From: Fulvia fulva
Lineage: Eukaryota > Ascomycota > Dothideomycetes > Mycosphaerellales > Mycosphaerellaceae
Direction of reading: 5' to 3'
Length of the DNA: 64,000 nucleotides
Assembly: GCF_020509005.1 (NCBI RefSeq)
Contig: NC_063018.1
Location: 1,178,001-1,242,000, forward strand
Part shown: one piece after another, positions 57,301-64,000 of the stretch
Layout: each line of letters begins with the position of its first letter
Numbering within the stretch: position 1 is the stretch's first letter
Made by a program: the position numbers and the translations under genes
Notes under the pieces: model-generated
The model's database searches: none
The model's input: only the letters and a program-made list of their open reading frames with translations
What the model was told of the DNA's origin: nothing

Positions 57301-58442
57301 AAGGCTGTGAGATACTCGTGTCCTTCTGCCATTCGTAACTTGTTGAACGCAGCGATGACATCGAGCTTGGTGAAGTACTTGGCCTTAGAGAGGCGCTCGA
57401 GCGTCTCCTGAATCAACGGTATTGGGTAGCGGTTCTTCTTTGTAACAGCGTTCAAGCCTCGGTAGTCTACGCAGAAGCGTAGACCACCGCCGGGCTTCTT
57501 GACGAACATGACGGGACTGCCAGCGCTGGAACGGCTCGCTCGAATGAACCCCTTCTTTAGGTTCTCTTCGAGGTATCTCTTGAGGACGATAAGCTCTTCT
57601 CGGGACATGGAATATAACGGTCCGAACGGTGTCTCTGCACCTTCTTCTAGCTCAATCTTGTGGTCGTGAGGGCGATGAGGAGGCAGCTCGTCTGCGGCTT
57701 TAGCATCGAATACGTGGAGGATGTGGTGTGCCCAAGGAGGGACCTTCGTAGCAGGGTCGGTAGGTGTACGCTTCTTGTCGAGCTTCTCGAGGGCGATGTC
57801 GATATCGCGGAGAGAGGCGGCGAAGACTTGAGCTTTGGGCTGCTTAGCAGCAGTGGTGAAGGCAGCGGCGTTCACCTGGAAGATCTTGGTATACTCAGGA
57901 CCGCGCTGAGGCGGCGGAGAAGGCGGAGGTGCCGGAGGAACTTCTGGAGGGAAGCTGACAGTAAGGGAAGTCCAGTCGATGATAGGTCGGTGTCGTCTGA
58001 ACCAGGGGAGGCCGAGGATAAACTTCTGATGCGGTAGGGACGTAAGGAAGCTGGTGATCGACATACGCTTGCCTCCGAGGGTGATTGACGTGTGTACAAC
58101 ATGAGTAATCTTACCAGTGGTAGTCTCCGTGCCGTCAAAGAGTTCAAGGGTGCGAGGGTACTTAAGTTCCTGGGGTTCGAGGTTGAGAGAGGTCGCGAGT
58201 TTATAGTCCATAAAAGACTCGCCTAGTGCGCCAGTGTCCATGAGAGTGAGATTGGAAGAAGAGAGTTTCTTTGAGCCGATATTTACATTCGTGACGAACG
58301 GTTTGCAAGCGTGGTCCTTGCCCGTCTCGTCGTACAGGTCTAGCTGTGCTGTATTGATCCTCAACTTCTTTCCTCTCTTCACTTTCGGTAAACGTTGTTC
58401 TTGGTCTTCATCGCGTCGATGAGGAAGACCTAGGCTTTTTCC
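54183..58442 (-). CDS. pol: chromovirus Pol polyprotein (PR-RT-RH-IN-chromodomain)
   Basis: Open frame of about 1,400 codons in the -1 frame relative to gag. Counting from the GTG at 58382: aspartic protease (LMDTGALG, about 47-54); reverse transcriptase (LRFCVDYRGLN, FTKLDVIAAFNKLRM, catalytic YIDD at about 405); RNase H (VETDASDG, DKELLAIV, SSDHKNL); integrase with HHCC zinc finger (HDSASGGHPG...CATCRRAK), then the DDE core (MDFITDLP, SITSDRGTQF, QTDGQTE). A C-terminal chromodomain follows (VEWQGCPEWDTSWEP), which targets integration to methylated-histone chromatin in this class. Translation ends inside the 3' LTR. No interruption is seen. Expression probably needs a -1 frameshift or reinitiation at the end of gag. 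Confidence 0.92.
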   Translation of the reverse strand, partial: GKSLGLPHRRDEDQEQRLPKVKRGKKLRINTAQLDLYDETGKDHACKPFVTNVNIGSKKLSSSNLTLMDTGALGESFMDYKLATSLNLEPQELKYPRTLELFDGTETTTGKITHVVHTSITLGGKRMSITSFLTSLPHQKFILGLPWFRRHRPIIDWTSLTVSFPPEVPPAPPPSPPPQRGPEYTKIFQVNAAAFTTAAKQPKAQVFAASLRDIDIALEKLDKKRTPTDPATKVPPWAHHILHVFDAKAADELPPHRPHDHKIELEEGAETPFGPLYSMSREELIVLKRYLEENLKKGFIRASRSSAGSPVMFVKKPGGGLRFCVDYRGLNAVTKKNRYPIPLIQETLERLSKAKYFTKLDVIAAFNKLRMAEGHEYLTAFRTRYGLFESLVMPFGVCNGPSTFQNFINDILQEFLDQFCTAYIDDILVYSETKEEHREHVCKVLQKLADAGLQLDIDKCEFEKTEVKFLGLIITADGIKMDQEKIDAIVEWDAPTNVKEVQGFLGFANFYRRFIHAFSGVVRPLTKLTRKGEKFAWTDECQEAFDLLKAKFVENPLLQHFDFELETRVETDASDGVVGGVLLQRRSPESPWLPVAFLSKKLTATECNYEIYDKELLAIVKAFEEWRPELEGSAMPVQVSSDHKNLVYFMKSKLLNRRQARWSEFLSRFNFVISYTPGKANSMADALTRRPGDSPVDRRGGRQIAGQQVIKEHNLSSELREYLSNGQPTLAASFATLVLAPAYLDESDDESEPEEYASDAEDLNDDEEGSVTTDGSSESDFEGFDNEEQPEGIMARVRTAYDADIDAQELVQALRSGARTFPGFSLSECELQEGVVYFRKKLYVPQPEGSNIRAEILQIIHDSASGGHPGVAKTHKLLARYYWWPHSWKDVRRYVLNCATCRRAKANRHRPHGLLHPLPAPDRPWKHITMDFITDLPHGKTFSGVKAKALLVIVDRHSKDRYMIPCWSMTAKETARLFYEFVWRFQGLPDSITSDRGTQFISHFWKRLCAILGIKHNLSTSFQPQTDGQTEITNAILEQVLRCFVDYHQKDWPQHIPAVEFATRNWDSETTGYSPFYTTRGYHPRTGMEPEEPLPPTEDANEQAADEFATMLSQIHEEVHDEMVYAQAIYEDQANRRRQPAPDYQVGDMVYLNSKNIKTDRPSKKLNWKNLGPFEITERISSHAYRLALPANIKIHDVFHPVRLRPSAEDPFPNQNQDMPGPPDEVEVDEPVNLPSDDYAVRKIRGIRVEPNDVEGLPPIKYEVEWQGCPEWDTSWEPIQHIIFNRQAIEEYHARADGPEVNIGRLFESELFDGAYQWCIDHDIRPRPGTEAEHPRYVELLRLRRNSALFGGATVMVSPQSVQKVGTEESQSAQKSSRSDSPAWCVNAKNHMPRNIHYGTQPSRFTPLPNLEARGRLGS

Positions 58443-59590
58443 TGCTCAGCGGGAGCAGCAGTAGCAGGCTCGATAGCGCCGACAGCGCCGCGAACCGGGT
58501 TGCGGGCGTTACGGGCAGCGAGCTGCGGACAGTTAGCTGCGATGTGGCCTGGACCGCCGCAGTAGGTGCAGAGTCCGGCCTGGCGACGGCGAAGCTTCTC
58601 TTCGGGAGTAAGCTTACCGTTAACGAGGCCCTGGACTCGAGGGACGGCGGCACCAGCGCTGAGATCCATAGCGTCACCTACAGAGACGGGAGGGAGAGCC
58701 GTAGGAGCGGCGGCGCCTAGTGGAGCAGCGAAGTGGCTTCCGGGACCACGAGGCTGACGACCTTGAGAACGGGAAGCGAGGAGAGAGGCGGTGTGTTTCA
58801 TGTTGGAGTCGAGGCGCTGGCAGGTCTCGACGAGCTCACGGAAGCTCATAGCACCAACGTCCTTGTCCTCGAGGGCTCGAAGAAGCTCTGCTGACAAACC
58901 ACGGCGGAGAGTGCTCTTCTTGGTCTCTTCGTTGTAGCCGGTGAACCCGATGTCGCGGTTGAAGGCCGCGAGGTACTCGGCGAAGCTCTTGTTCTTCTGG
59001 AGGAGGTTGTGGATGGCGTTCTGGGCGGTGGCTCTACGGTCTGGATCACCAAAGGCAGCACGGAGGTCCTGCATCAAGGTGAGGACGTCCGGGCAGCCGA
59101 TAGTCTGCGTGGCGTTGTCGATGTAGTGTTGTACCTGAGCCGCGGCGTCTCCCCGAAGGAGGGAGAAGACGTACGTGACTTTGTCCTTCTCTTGCGGAAA
59201 GTGGTCGGCATTAGCCAACAGCTTGATGGTGAGCTGTGTCTCAAATGCCTCAAACTTGCTCTTGTTGCCGTCGAACTCGTCTGGGTCGTTGACCTTCTTG
59301 GAGAAGTGCTGGCGGCGGTTGTCGTCGGCGTGCGGGGCGAGGTTCTGGAAGGTGTTCACAATACCTTGAAGGTATGTTGCTTGGTTGTTTGCTTGCTCGA
59401 CCTGCTGGGCGGTCTCGCGGAAAGAGGAGACGGTGCGGTTGATGAGAGCGTAGGCGGTGTCGGGGTTGGCGTTTGCCCAGGCACCGAAGGCAGCGGCGTT
59501 CGAGAAGGGGATGTCAGTCCACTCACTGAAGTGGAATGGAGTGTCTTGGTTGTCGAGGTTGACACCTCTATCGGTGGCGTGGTCACCCAT
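58430..59590 (-). CDS. gag: chromovirus Gag with CCHC zinc knuckle
   Basis: Predicted 386-residue Gag capsid protein. The start at 59590 (MGDHATDRGVN) lies about 43 nt inside the 5' LTR border; an upstream in-frame extension would start within the LTR and is not needed. The capsid region has KVNDPDEFDGNKSKFEAFE and a retrotransposon-gag domain (DVLTLMQDLRAAFGDPDR, FAEYLAAFNRDIGFTGYNEE). A zinc knuckle CTYCGGPGHIAANC is near the C-terminus. It ends at TAG 58430-58432, preceded by a run of five A (58436-58440) where ribosomes could slip into the pol frame. Confidence 0.88.
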   Translation of the reverse strand: MGDHATDRGVNLDNQDTPFHFSEWTDIPFSNAAAFGAWANANPDTAYALINRTVSSFRETAQQVEQANNQATYLQGIVNTFQNLAPHADDNRRQHFSKKVNDPDEFDGNKSKFEAFETQLTIKLLANADHFPQEKDKVTYVFSLLRGDAAAQVQHYIDNATQTIGCPDVLTLMQDLRAAFGDPDRRATAQNAIHNLLQKNKSFAEYLAAFNRDIGFTGYNEETKKSTLRRGLSAELLRALEDKDVGAMSFRELVETCQRLDSNMKHTASLLASRSQGRQPRGPGSHFAAPLGAAAPTALPPVSVGDAMDLSAGAAVPRVQGLVNGKLTPEEKLRRRQAGLCTYCGGPGHIAANCPQLAARNARNPVRGAVGAIEPATAAPAEQEKA

Positions 59591-59632
59591 GAGGATGACT
59601 CGAGTGGTTGACGGTTTGTTGGTCTTTTGTGA

Positions 59633-60075
59633 TGTCAGGGCGAGAGCCTGGCCTGTGAGATGTAAGGGTGAAAGCGAGAATGCAGGTGCGAAGTGCAGAT
59701 GCAAAAGGGCATGGTATGATTGCTACACAAAACAAAAGACGAAGAAAGCAAGAGAGGCCTGGGGAAGGCCAGATATTTATACGCGACCCTCGCGAGTGCG
59801 TGTCCCCGCATCAACAGGGCTAACCCGTGCGAAGCCGCGCTCAGCAGCTTTGCTCAAAACCTTATTCCAACCTGCCCTACGATCCGAGTCTTCCACGTGC
59901 TTCAAGGTTTGGTAGAGGGGTGAATCTGGAGGGCTGGGTCCCGTAGTGAATGTTGCGGGGCATGTGATTCTTGGCGTTCACACACCAAGCTGGACTGTCA
60001 CTTCTTGACGACTTCTGAGCGCTCTGAGACTCTTCTGTCCCCACCTTCTGTACACTCTGTGGGGAGACCATGACA
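59633..60075 (-). repeat. LTR (5' LTR of the element)
   Basis: 443 bp, nearly identical to 53939-54381. The presumed primer-binding region lies at about 59615-59632, but I cannot match it to a particular tRNA. Confidence 0.9.
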
Positions 60076-60080
60076 ATCGC
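60076..60080. repeat. 5-bp target duplication, right
   Basis: ATCGC, matching 53934-53938. The pogo transposase tail resumes here. Confidence 0.85.
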
Positions 60081-60591
60081 TAAACTCGTTATAGGAAGGG
60101 GTGTATTAGCTTATAAAAGGGAGTAGAGAGATAGCGTATTAGATAGCTCTTATACGAAGCGAGATTAGTAAGCTACGTAAGTCTAACGAGGCCCTTATAT
60201 AGCGAAAAGTACAAAAGCGCAAGTATATTTAGTCTAGAGGGTCTCTAACCTTCGATAAGGCGTCGTAATTAATACTTCTAGAGGATACTAGGAGGTAGGA
60301 AGTAAGTAGAGAGTCGCTAGATAGTGTTCGGCTAGTACTAAGGCTACGACGCTATAAGCGATATAGCGAGTCGGGGTATAACGTACGTACCTATTAAGTA
60401 GACTTATGTTACGGGCAGCCCGCGACCCCTTACTATAGCTACGTCGGCCCGGCTAAACCGCGGACCTTCCGTATCGGGTTAGCGTGGCTTAGCTTTACTT
60501 TATAACTTCGCCACGCCTCGCGCTCCTCTTTCGTAGCTTCGTAGAATAACAACTCTCTTATTCGGACCCTATAGTACGCGCGCCCTTCTAG

Positions 60592-60658
60592 GAAGTAGTA
60601 TAGTTCTTAGTAAAAGTAGCCCGCTTAGTAGTATAGCCCGCTCGGTAGTAAAGTACGT
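60592..60658 (-). repeat. terminal inverted repeat of the pogo element, right
   Basis: Inverted partner of 52556-52622, ending ...AAGTACGT next to TA at 60659-60660. Confidence 0.85.
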
Positions 60659-60727
60659 TATCTCTTTAATATTCTAGAAAGTTATCTAGTATAAAGTACT
60701 ATTAGTATTAAATAGATATATATTAAT

Positions 60728-60785
60728 AGTAGCGGAGTAGAGTAAGAGATCAATCTTTAACTAACTAATAGTACGAGTATATAGC
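60728..60785 (+). repeat. 58-bp inverted repeat, left copy
   Basis: The reverse complement of this stretch occurs at 63665-63722 with a single visible mismatch. Weaker similarity extends further outward from both copies. Confidence 0.75.
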
Positions 60786-63700
60786 TAATACGGATAAGGC
60801 GTAAGATAGGGCGCAAACGTATTAATACCTTAGAATCGAATAAGTTCTATAAAGAAGAGAAGATAAGAAAGTCGCGAAGCCGCGATAAAGTAAACGTCGA
60901 GGTCAGGGTCTAGGGTCCGGGCGCGCTAGCGTACTAGGTCACGTGACACCAAGTGTAGCCTTACGAGGTGAACCGTAACACTACCCCCCTTCTTAAACCG
61001 CCGTACGCCCTCGTACGCGGAAACATATCGCCGTAGGATATATCCGTAAGGAAGGGCCGTACTATTAGGTAGCGCTAGCTTACGTCGAGTTAACCGTAGG
61101 GAGACTATATATCTTGCCGTAGTAAGCCGTAAGTCGAGTCTATATTATACCGTAGTATACCTTAGACAAGCTAACTATATATTAAGCCTTAGCTTGCCTT
61201 AAGTTATATCTATGTTACGTAGGCGTCGTAGGGTCGACTATCGGTAACGATGTCTAGATCGTCTAATATCTAACCTTTAGGCTTACGCTATCTAGGTAGT
61301 AGACCGGCCGCTAACGGGTTCTTATAATAATAATCTGCTATCGCTTCTTCGGAACTACCTTTTAATTTGCTATAAGGCACTTCTATAATAGTACTACCTT
61401 CCTAATAGACGGTATACTTTATATACTTCTTAGCTCTACTAGTCTATCTACTGTCTATAATCGCCTTAACTACGTATTTATCTAGCTCCTCGCTATCGCC
61501 TTCGGAGGCCTCGATAAGTAGTTGAACTTAGCTTTAATTAGGGAATAGGTCGTCGTTTACTAGGCGTAGTATACTAGTATAGAACCTCGGGTATATACGT
61601 ATACTTTCCTAAAGGTCGAGCTCGTACACGTCTACGTTAATCTTACGGGTAATCGTAAAGGGACCTATATTCTTATAGTCAAGTTTCTTATAGGGCCTTC
61701 GAGTACGGTTGTTTCTAGTATCTAGCCAAACCTTATCGCCGATCGCGTATCTTAGTATAGGCTTACGCTTATTCGCTACGGTGTCTACGTACCGCTCTTA
61801 GGTATATCTAAGCTATATAATGTAGTATACGTTAACGTTCTCTATAAAAGTCGCGAAATCTTCTACGTACTACTTCGACAAGGCCTATACTTTCGGAAGC
61901 TTAGTACCGTTACCGCTCGTAGCCTAAGGCAACACCTCTATTCGAGGATTACGGCCTAGCGTTACGAAGAACGGTAATATACCTATAGTAGCGCTCTGTT
62001 AATTGTTTAGTACAAACTCTACGATAGGTAACTACTAGACCTAATCGTCCTACGTATAGTTAACGTACGCGCGTAGGTACTATTCTATAGCTTAGTTCGT
62101 ACGTTCTAACTACCTATTAGTCTAAGGGTGAAAGGTAGTCGAGATCTTTATACGTATAGCTAGACGCGCTATTAGAGCCTTCTAGAATTGGCTTACCTAC
62201 TAGCTACTACGGTCTAATACTACCGTATCGAATAGGTCCTAATCCTTAATTACGTACTTTAATACGGCGTCGGCCGCTACCTTAGGGGTCAAATCTACTA
62301 CGGGTATAAGATGCTTCCTCTTAGTGAGTCTATAGGTTAGGGTGAGGATAGCGTTATACTTCACGCCCTTAGTACTATAACTATCCGGTAGCTCTACTAC
62401 GTAATCGAGTACTACCTCCTTATAGGTACCCGAGGGTACGGGTAACTATCGGAGTATACCTTAGTACGTATCATAAAAAGCCTTAGATCGTATATATAGG
62501 TAACAATTCTTAACGTACTTAGCGATATCTACCACTAGACTAGGCTAGTAGTACGTACGCGTAAGTAGGTCGACTGTCTTCTTACGCCTAGGATACCTAG
62601 CTAATAGAGTATCGTAGTGCCTCGCTATTAGCTCCGGACGAAGCTTATACGGTACGTATATACGTCCTTAGATCTTGATCAGGTCACCGTCTAACTTATA
62701 GTCGCTAAGCGAGATATAGCTAGAGCCTTCTAGGTTTTGTAGCAAAGTACGAGCATTATCGTCTAGGGCCTTCTTAATACCGTACGCTAGCTCGTCTTTA
62801 GTATAGGCTTCCTCGATAAGTTCTTCGATAGAGGCCTCGTTTACTTCGAGTACGTAAAGTACTAATTAATACTAGTCGGCCGTAGTTTACGGAGTAGTTA
62901 TAGCTAATAGCTTTAAGCGCTAACGTATATTAGGAGGGAGATTGCGTAGCTTTAATATAGCTTACTGCCTATATTTTATATTATCCTTATCGTCTATGTC
63001 TTATCTACGGCGCGTAAGGCTGTCGGGCTTTGTCCTAAGCTTACTAGGGCGATATTCTATCTAGAAGTCGAACCCGGACAGGAACTCGTTCTAGCGCGCT
63101 TGTCGGCGGGTTAGCTACTTAGTCGTTATGAACTACTCTAAGCCCTTATAGTCGGTAAGAACCTTAGAGGGAGCGCTTATTAGCTCCGGCCTCTATTCCT
63201 CGAACGCTCTAATAATAGCTATTAGCTCCTTATCGTAAATCTCGTAATTACATTCTACTAGGTTTATCTTTATCGAGTAGAATGCGATAGGATACAATTT
63301 ACCGTCATCTCTGACCTAAGATAACACGCTAGCTATACACCTGTCTAAGGAATTAGTTTCTACGACGTAGGGCTTAGTAATGTCAAGATGTACTAATACT
63401 AGGCGTTTATAGAATACTACCTTTAGGGTCTCGAACGCACTTTAGTAGTCTAGGCTCTATATAAAGGGTACACGATTCTTAAGTACGTTACCGCGTATAA
63501 GGTCGGATATATTAAGATGTAGCATTTTAAAGGGAGTCAATAATCAGGAAGTGATCTAGTAGCCTAAGGTATCTACGATAACTTAGCTTATAGGGAGATA
63601 CCTTCTCTCCCCTTTAGCTTAGATAGACATCTAACACAATTAACATATTAGTTCCTGATATATTGCTATATGCTCGTACTATTAGTTAGTTAAAGATTGA

Positions 63701-64000
63701 TCTCTTACTCTACTCCGCTACTATCTACCCGTACCTATTTAATAGGTTAAAGGTATAACAATACCGGAAAAGTTGTTAACGAACCTCCTATAGAAGTTAG
63801 CTAGCCTAAGGAAGGACAGTACATCCTTTAAGCTCTATAGAGTAGCCTAATCTATAATAGTCTAGACCTTGGATTTATCTATCTAAATGCCCTTGTTAGT
63901 AATGATCAGTCCTAAGAACTTGACGCTCTTCTAGAAGAAGCGGTACTTATAGACGTCTATAGGAAGTCGAGCGTCAATTAGACACCTAATAATAGTACGT
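60786..64000 (-). mobile_element. heavily RIP-mutated Ty3/gypsy remnant, runs past the window
   Basis: AT-rich sequence dense in TA and TAG/CTA, with almost no CA/TG but many CG, typical of RIP. Stretches align by eye with the intact chromovirus read on the same strand: integrase C-terminus/chromodomain-proximal part (about 61640-61760), integrase core (about 62050-62400), RNase H (about 63060-63300) and reverse transcriptase (about 63740-64000). It is a different family, not a copy of the intact element. A polypurine-like CTACCCCCC (60981-60989) next to ...CCGTAACA suggests an LTR border at 60980 (TGTTACGG on the minus strand). No open frame survives. Confidence 0.8.
63665..63722 (-). repeat. 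58-bp inverted repeat, right copy
   Basis: Inverted partner of 60728-60785, embedded between RNase H-like and RT-like parts of the gypsy remnant, so it seems to belong to an insertion in it. Confidence 0.75.

Larger units (their letters stand above)
53939..60075 (-). mobile_element. near-intact Ty3/gypsy chromovirus retrotransposon
   Basis: 6,137-bp LTR retrotransposon read on the minus strand: 443-bp LTRs starting TGTCA and ending TGACA, an ATCGC target duplication, full gag and pol, and a G-rich polypurine tract just before the 3' LTR (about 54382-54392). The LTRs differ at one visible base (near 53956 versus 59650). Base composition is ordinary and free of RIP, unlike the pogo element around it, so it inserted after RIP of its host element. 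With chromodomain integrase and all catalytic motifs it may still be mobile. Confidence 0.92.
52556..60658 (+). mobile_element. RIP-decayed pogo/Fot1-type DNA transposon, split by a chromovirus
   Basis: Bounded by 67-bp terminal inverted repeats (52556-52622 and 60592-60658) and a TA dinucleotide on each side, the target duplication of Tc1/mariner-pogo elements. Without the inserted 6,142 bp (retrotransposon plus duplicated target) it is about 1.96 kb, normal for Fot1-type elements. Its transposase frame is full of TAG/TAA codons where the family has Trp and Gln, as expected for C-to-T change in CA dinucleotides on both strands. Differences between the two inverted repeats are all C/T or G/A. 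Dead, and older than the retrotransposon inside it. Confidence 0.85.

Noticed and set aside
58996..59611. 200-codon plus-strand frame opposite gag
   Set aside because: Shadow of gag on the complementary strand: low-complexity Val/Gly/Glu composition and no motif.
60415..60552. Possible solo LTR inside the pogo tail (TGTTACGGGC...GAATAACA)
   Set aside because: The ends look LTR-like, but flanking bases do not form a target duplication and the expected size of the pogo element leaves little room for it.

Overview
The window is genomic DNA of a filamentous ascomycete (Pezizomycotina). Its genes carry short 46-84 nt GT-AG introns with CTRAY-type branch sites. Its families are typical of such fungi: a LaeA-like methyltransferase, a GAF hybrid histidine kinase, HET-domain proteins, a non-reducing polyketide synthase, a cutinase, and transposons with the C-to-T decay of repeat-induced point mutation (RIP). 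Gene content suggests a dothideomycete, but that is inference. All coordinates come from reading the bases; splice sites were placed by hand.

Layout. 1-10 kb: housekeeping and regulatory genes that look intact (methyltransferase, F-box protein, six-exon hybrid histidine kinase, ADCK2/Cqd1-like mitochondrial kinase). 10.4-23.8 kb: a zone of decay. It holds a cutinase gene split at its catalytic-serine motif by a 5'-truncated LINE, the C-terminal half of a non-reducing PKS with several lesions, the C-terminal half of an O-methyltransferase joined to it head to head, an intact secreted RidA-like gene, a broken HET gene and a frameshifted ATP-grasp ligase. 24.2-36.7 kb: mostly intact genes again (EMC10, FGGY-type kinase, GH78-like rhamnosidase, YggS-type PLP protein, SFH5, HET protein), with a tRNA-like locus and one degraded F-box-like gene.

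37.2-49.7 kb is one giant secreted-protein gene of about 4,150 codons. It has three families of tandem repeats that share a 'LPGGQTLxPGG'-like core, then Ser/Thr-rich linkers, four cysteine-rich apple/PAN-like segments and several carbohydrate-binding-like beta modules. Two single in-frame stops interrupt it. In sister repeats these positions hold Tyr and Ser, so the stops look like recent point changes in an otherwise open frame. This is the most unusual locus in the window.

50.7-52.0 kb encodes an ARA2-like D-arabinose dehydrogenase. From 52.4 kb to the end lies a nest of transposons. A RIP-decayed pogo/Fot1-type DNA transposon with 67-bp terminal inverted repeats contains a nearly pristine 6.1-kb Ty3/gypsy chromovirus (443-bp LTRs with one difference, 5-bp target duplication). 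Beyond it is a heavily RIP-mutated Ty3/gypsy remnant that runs off the window.
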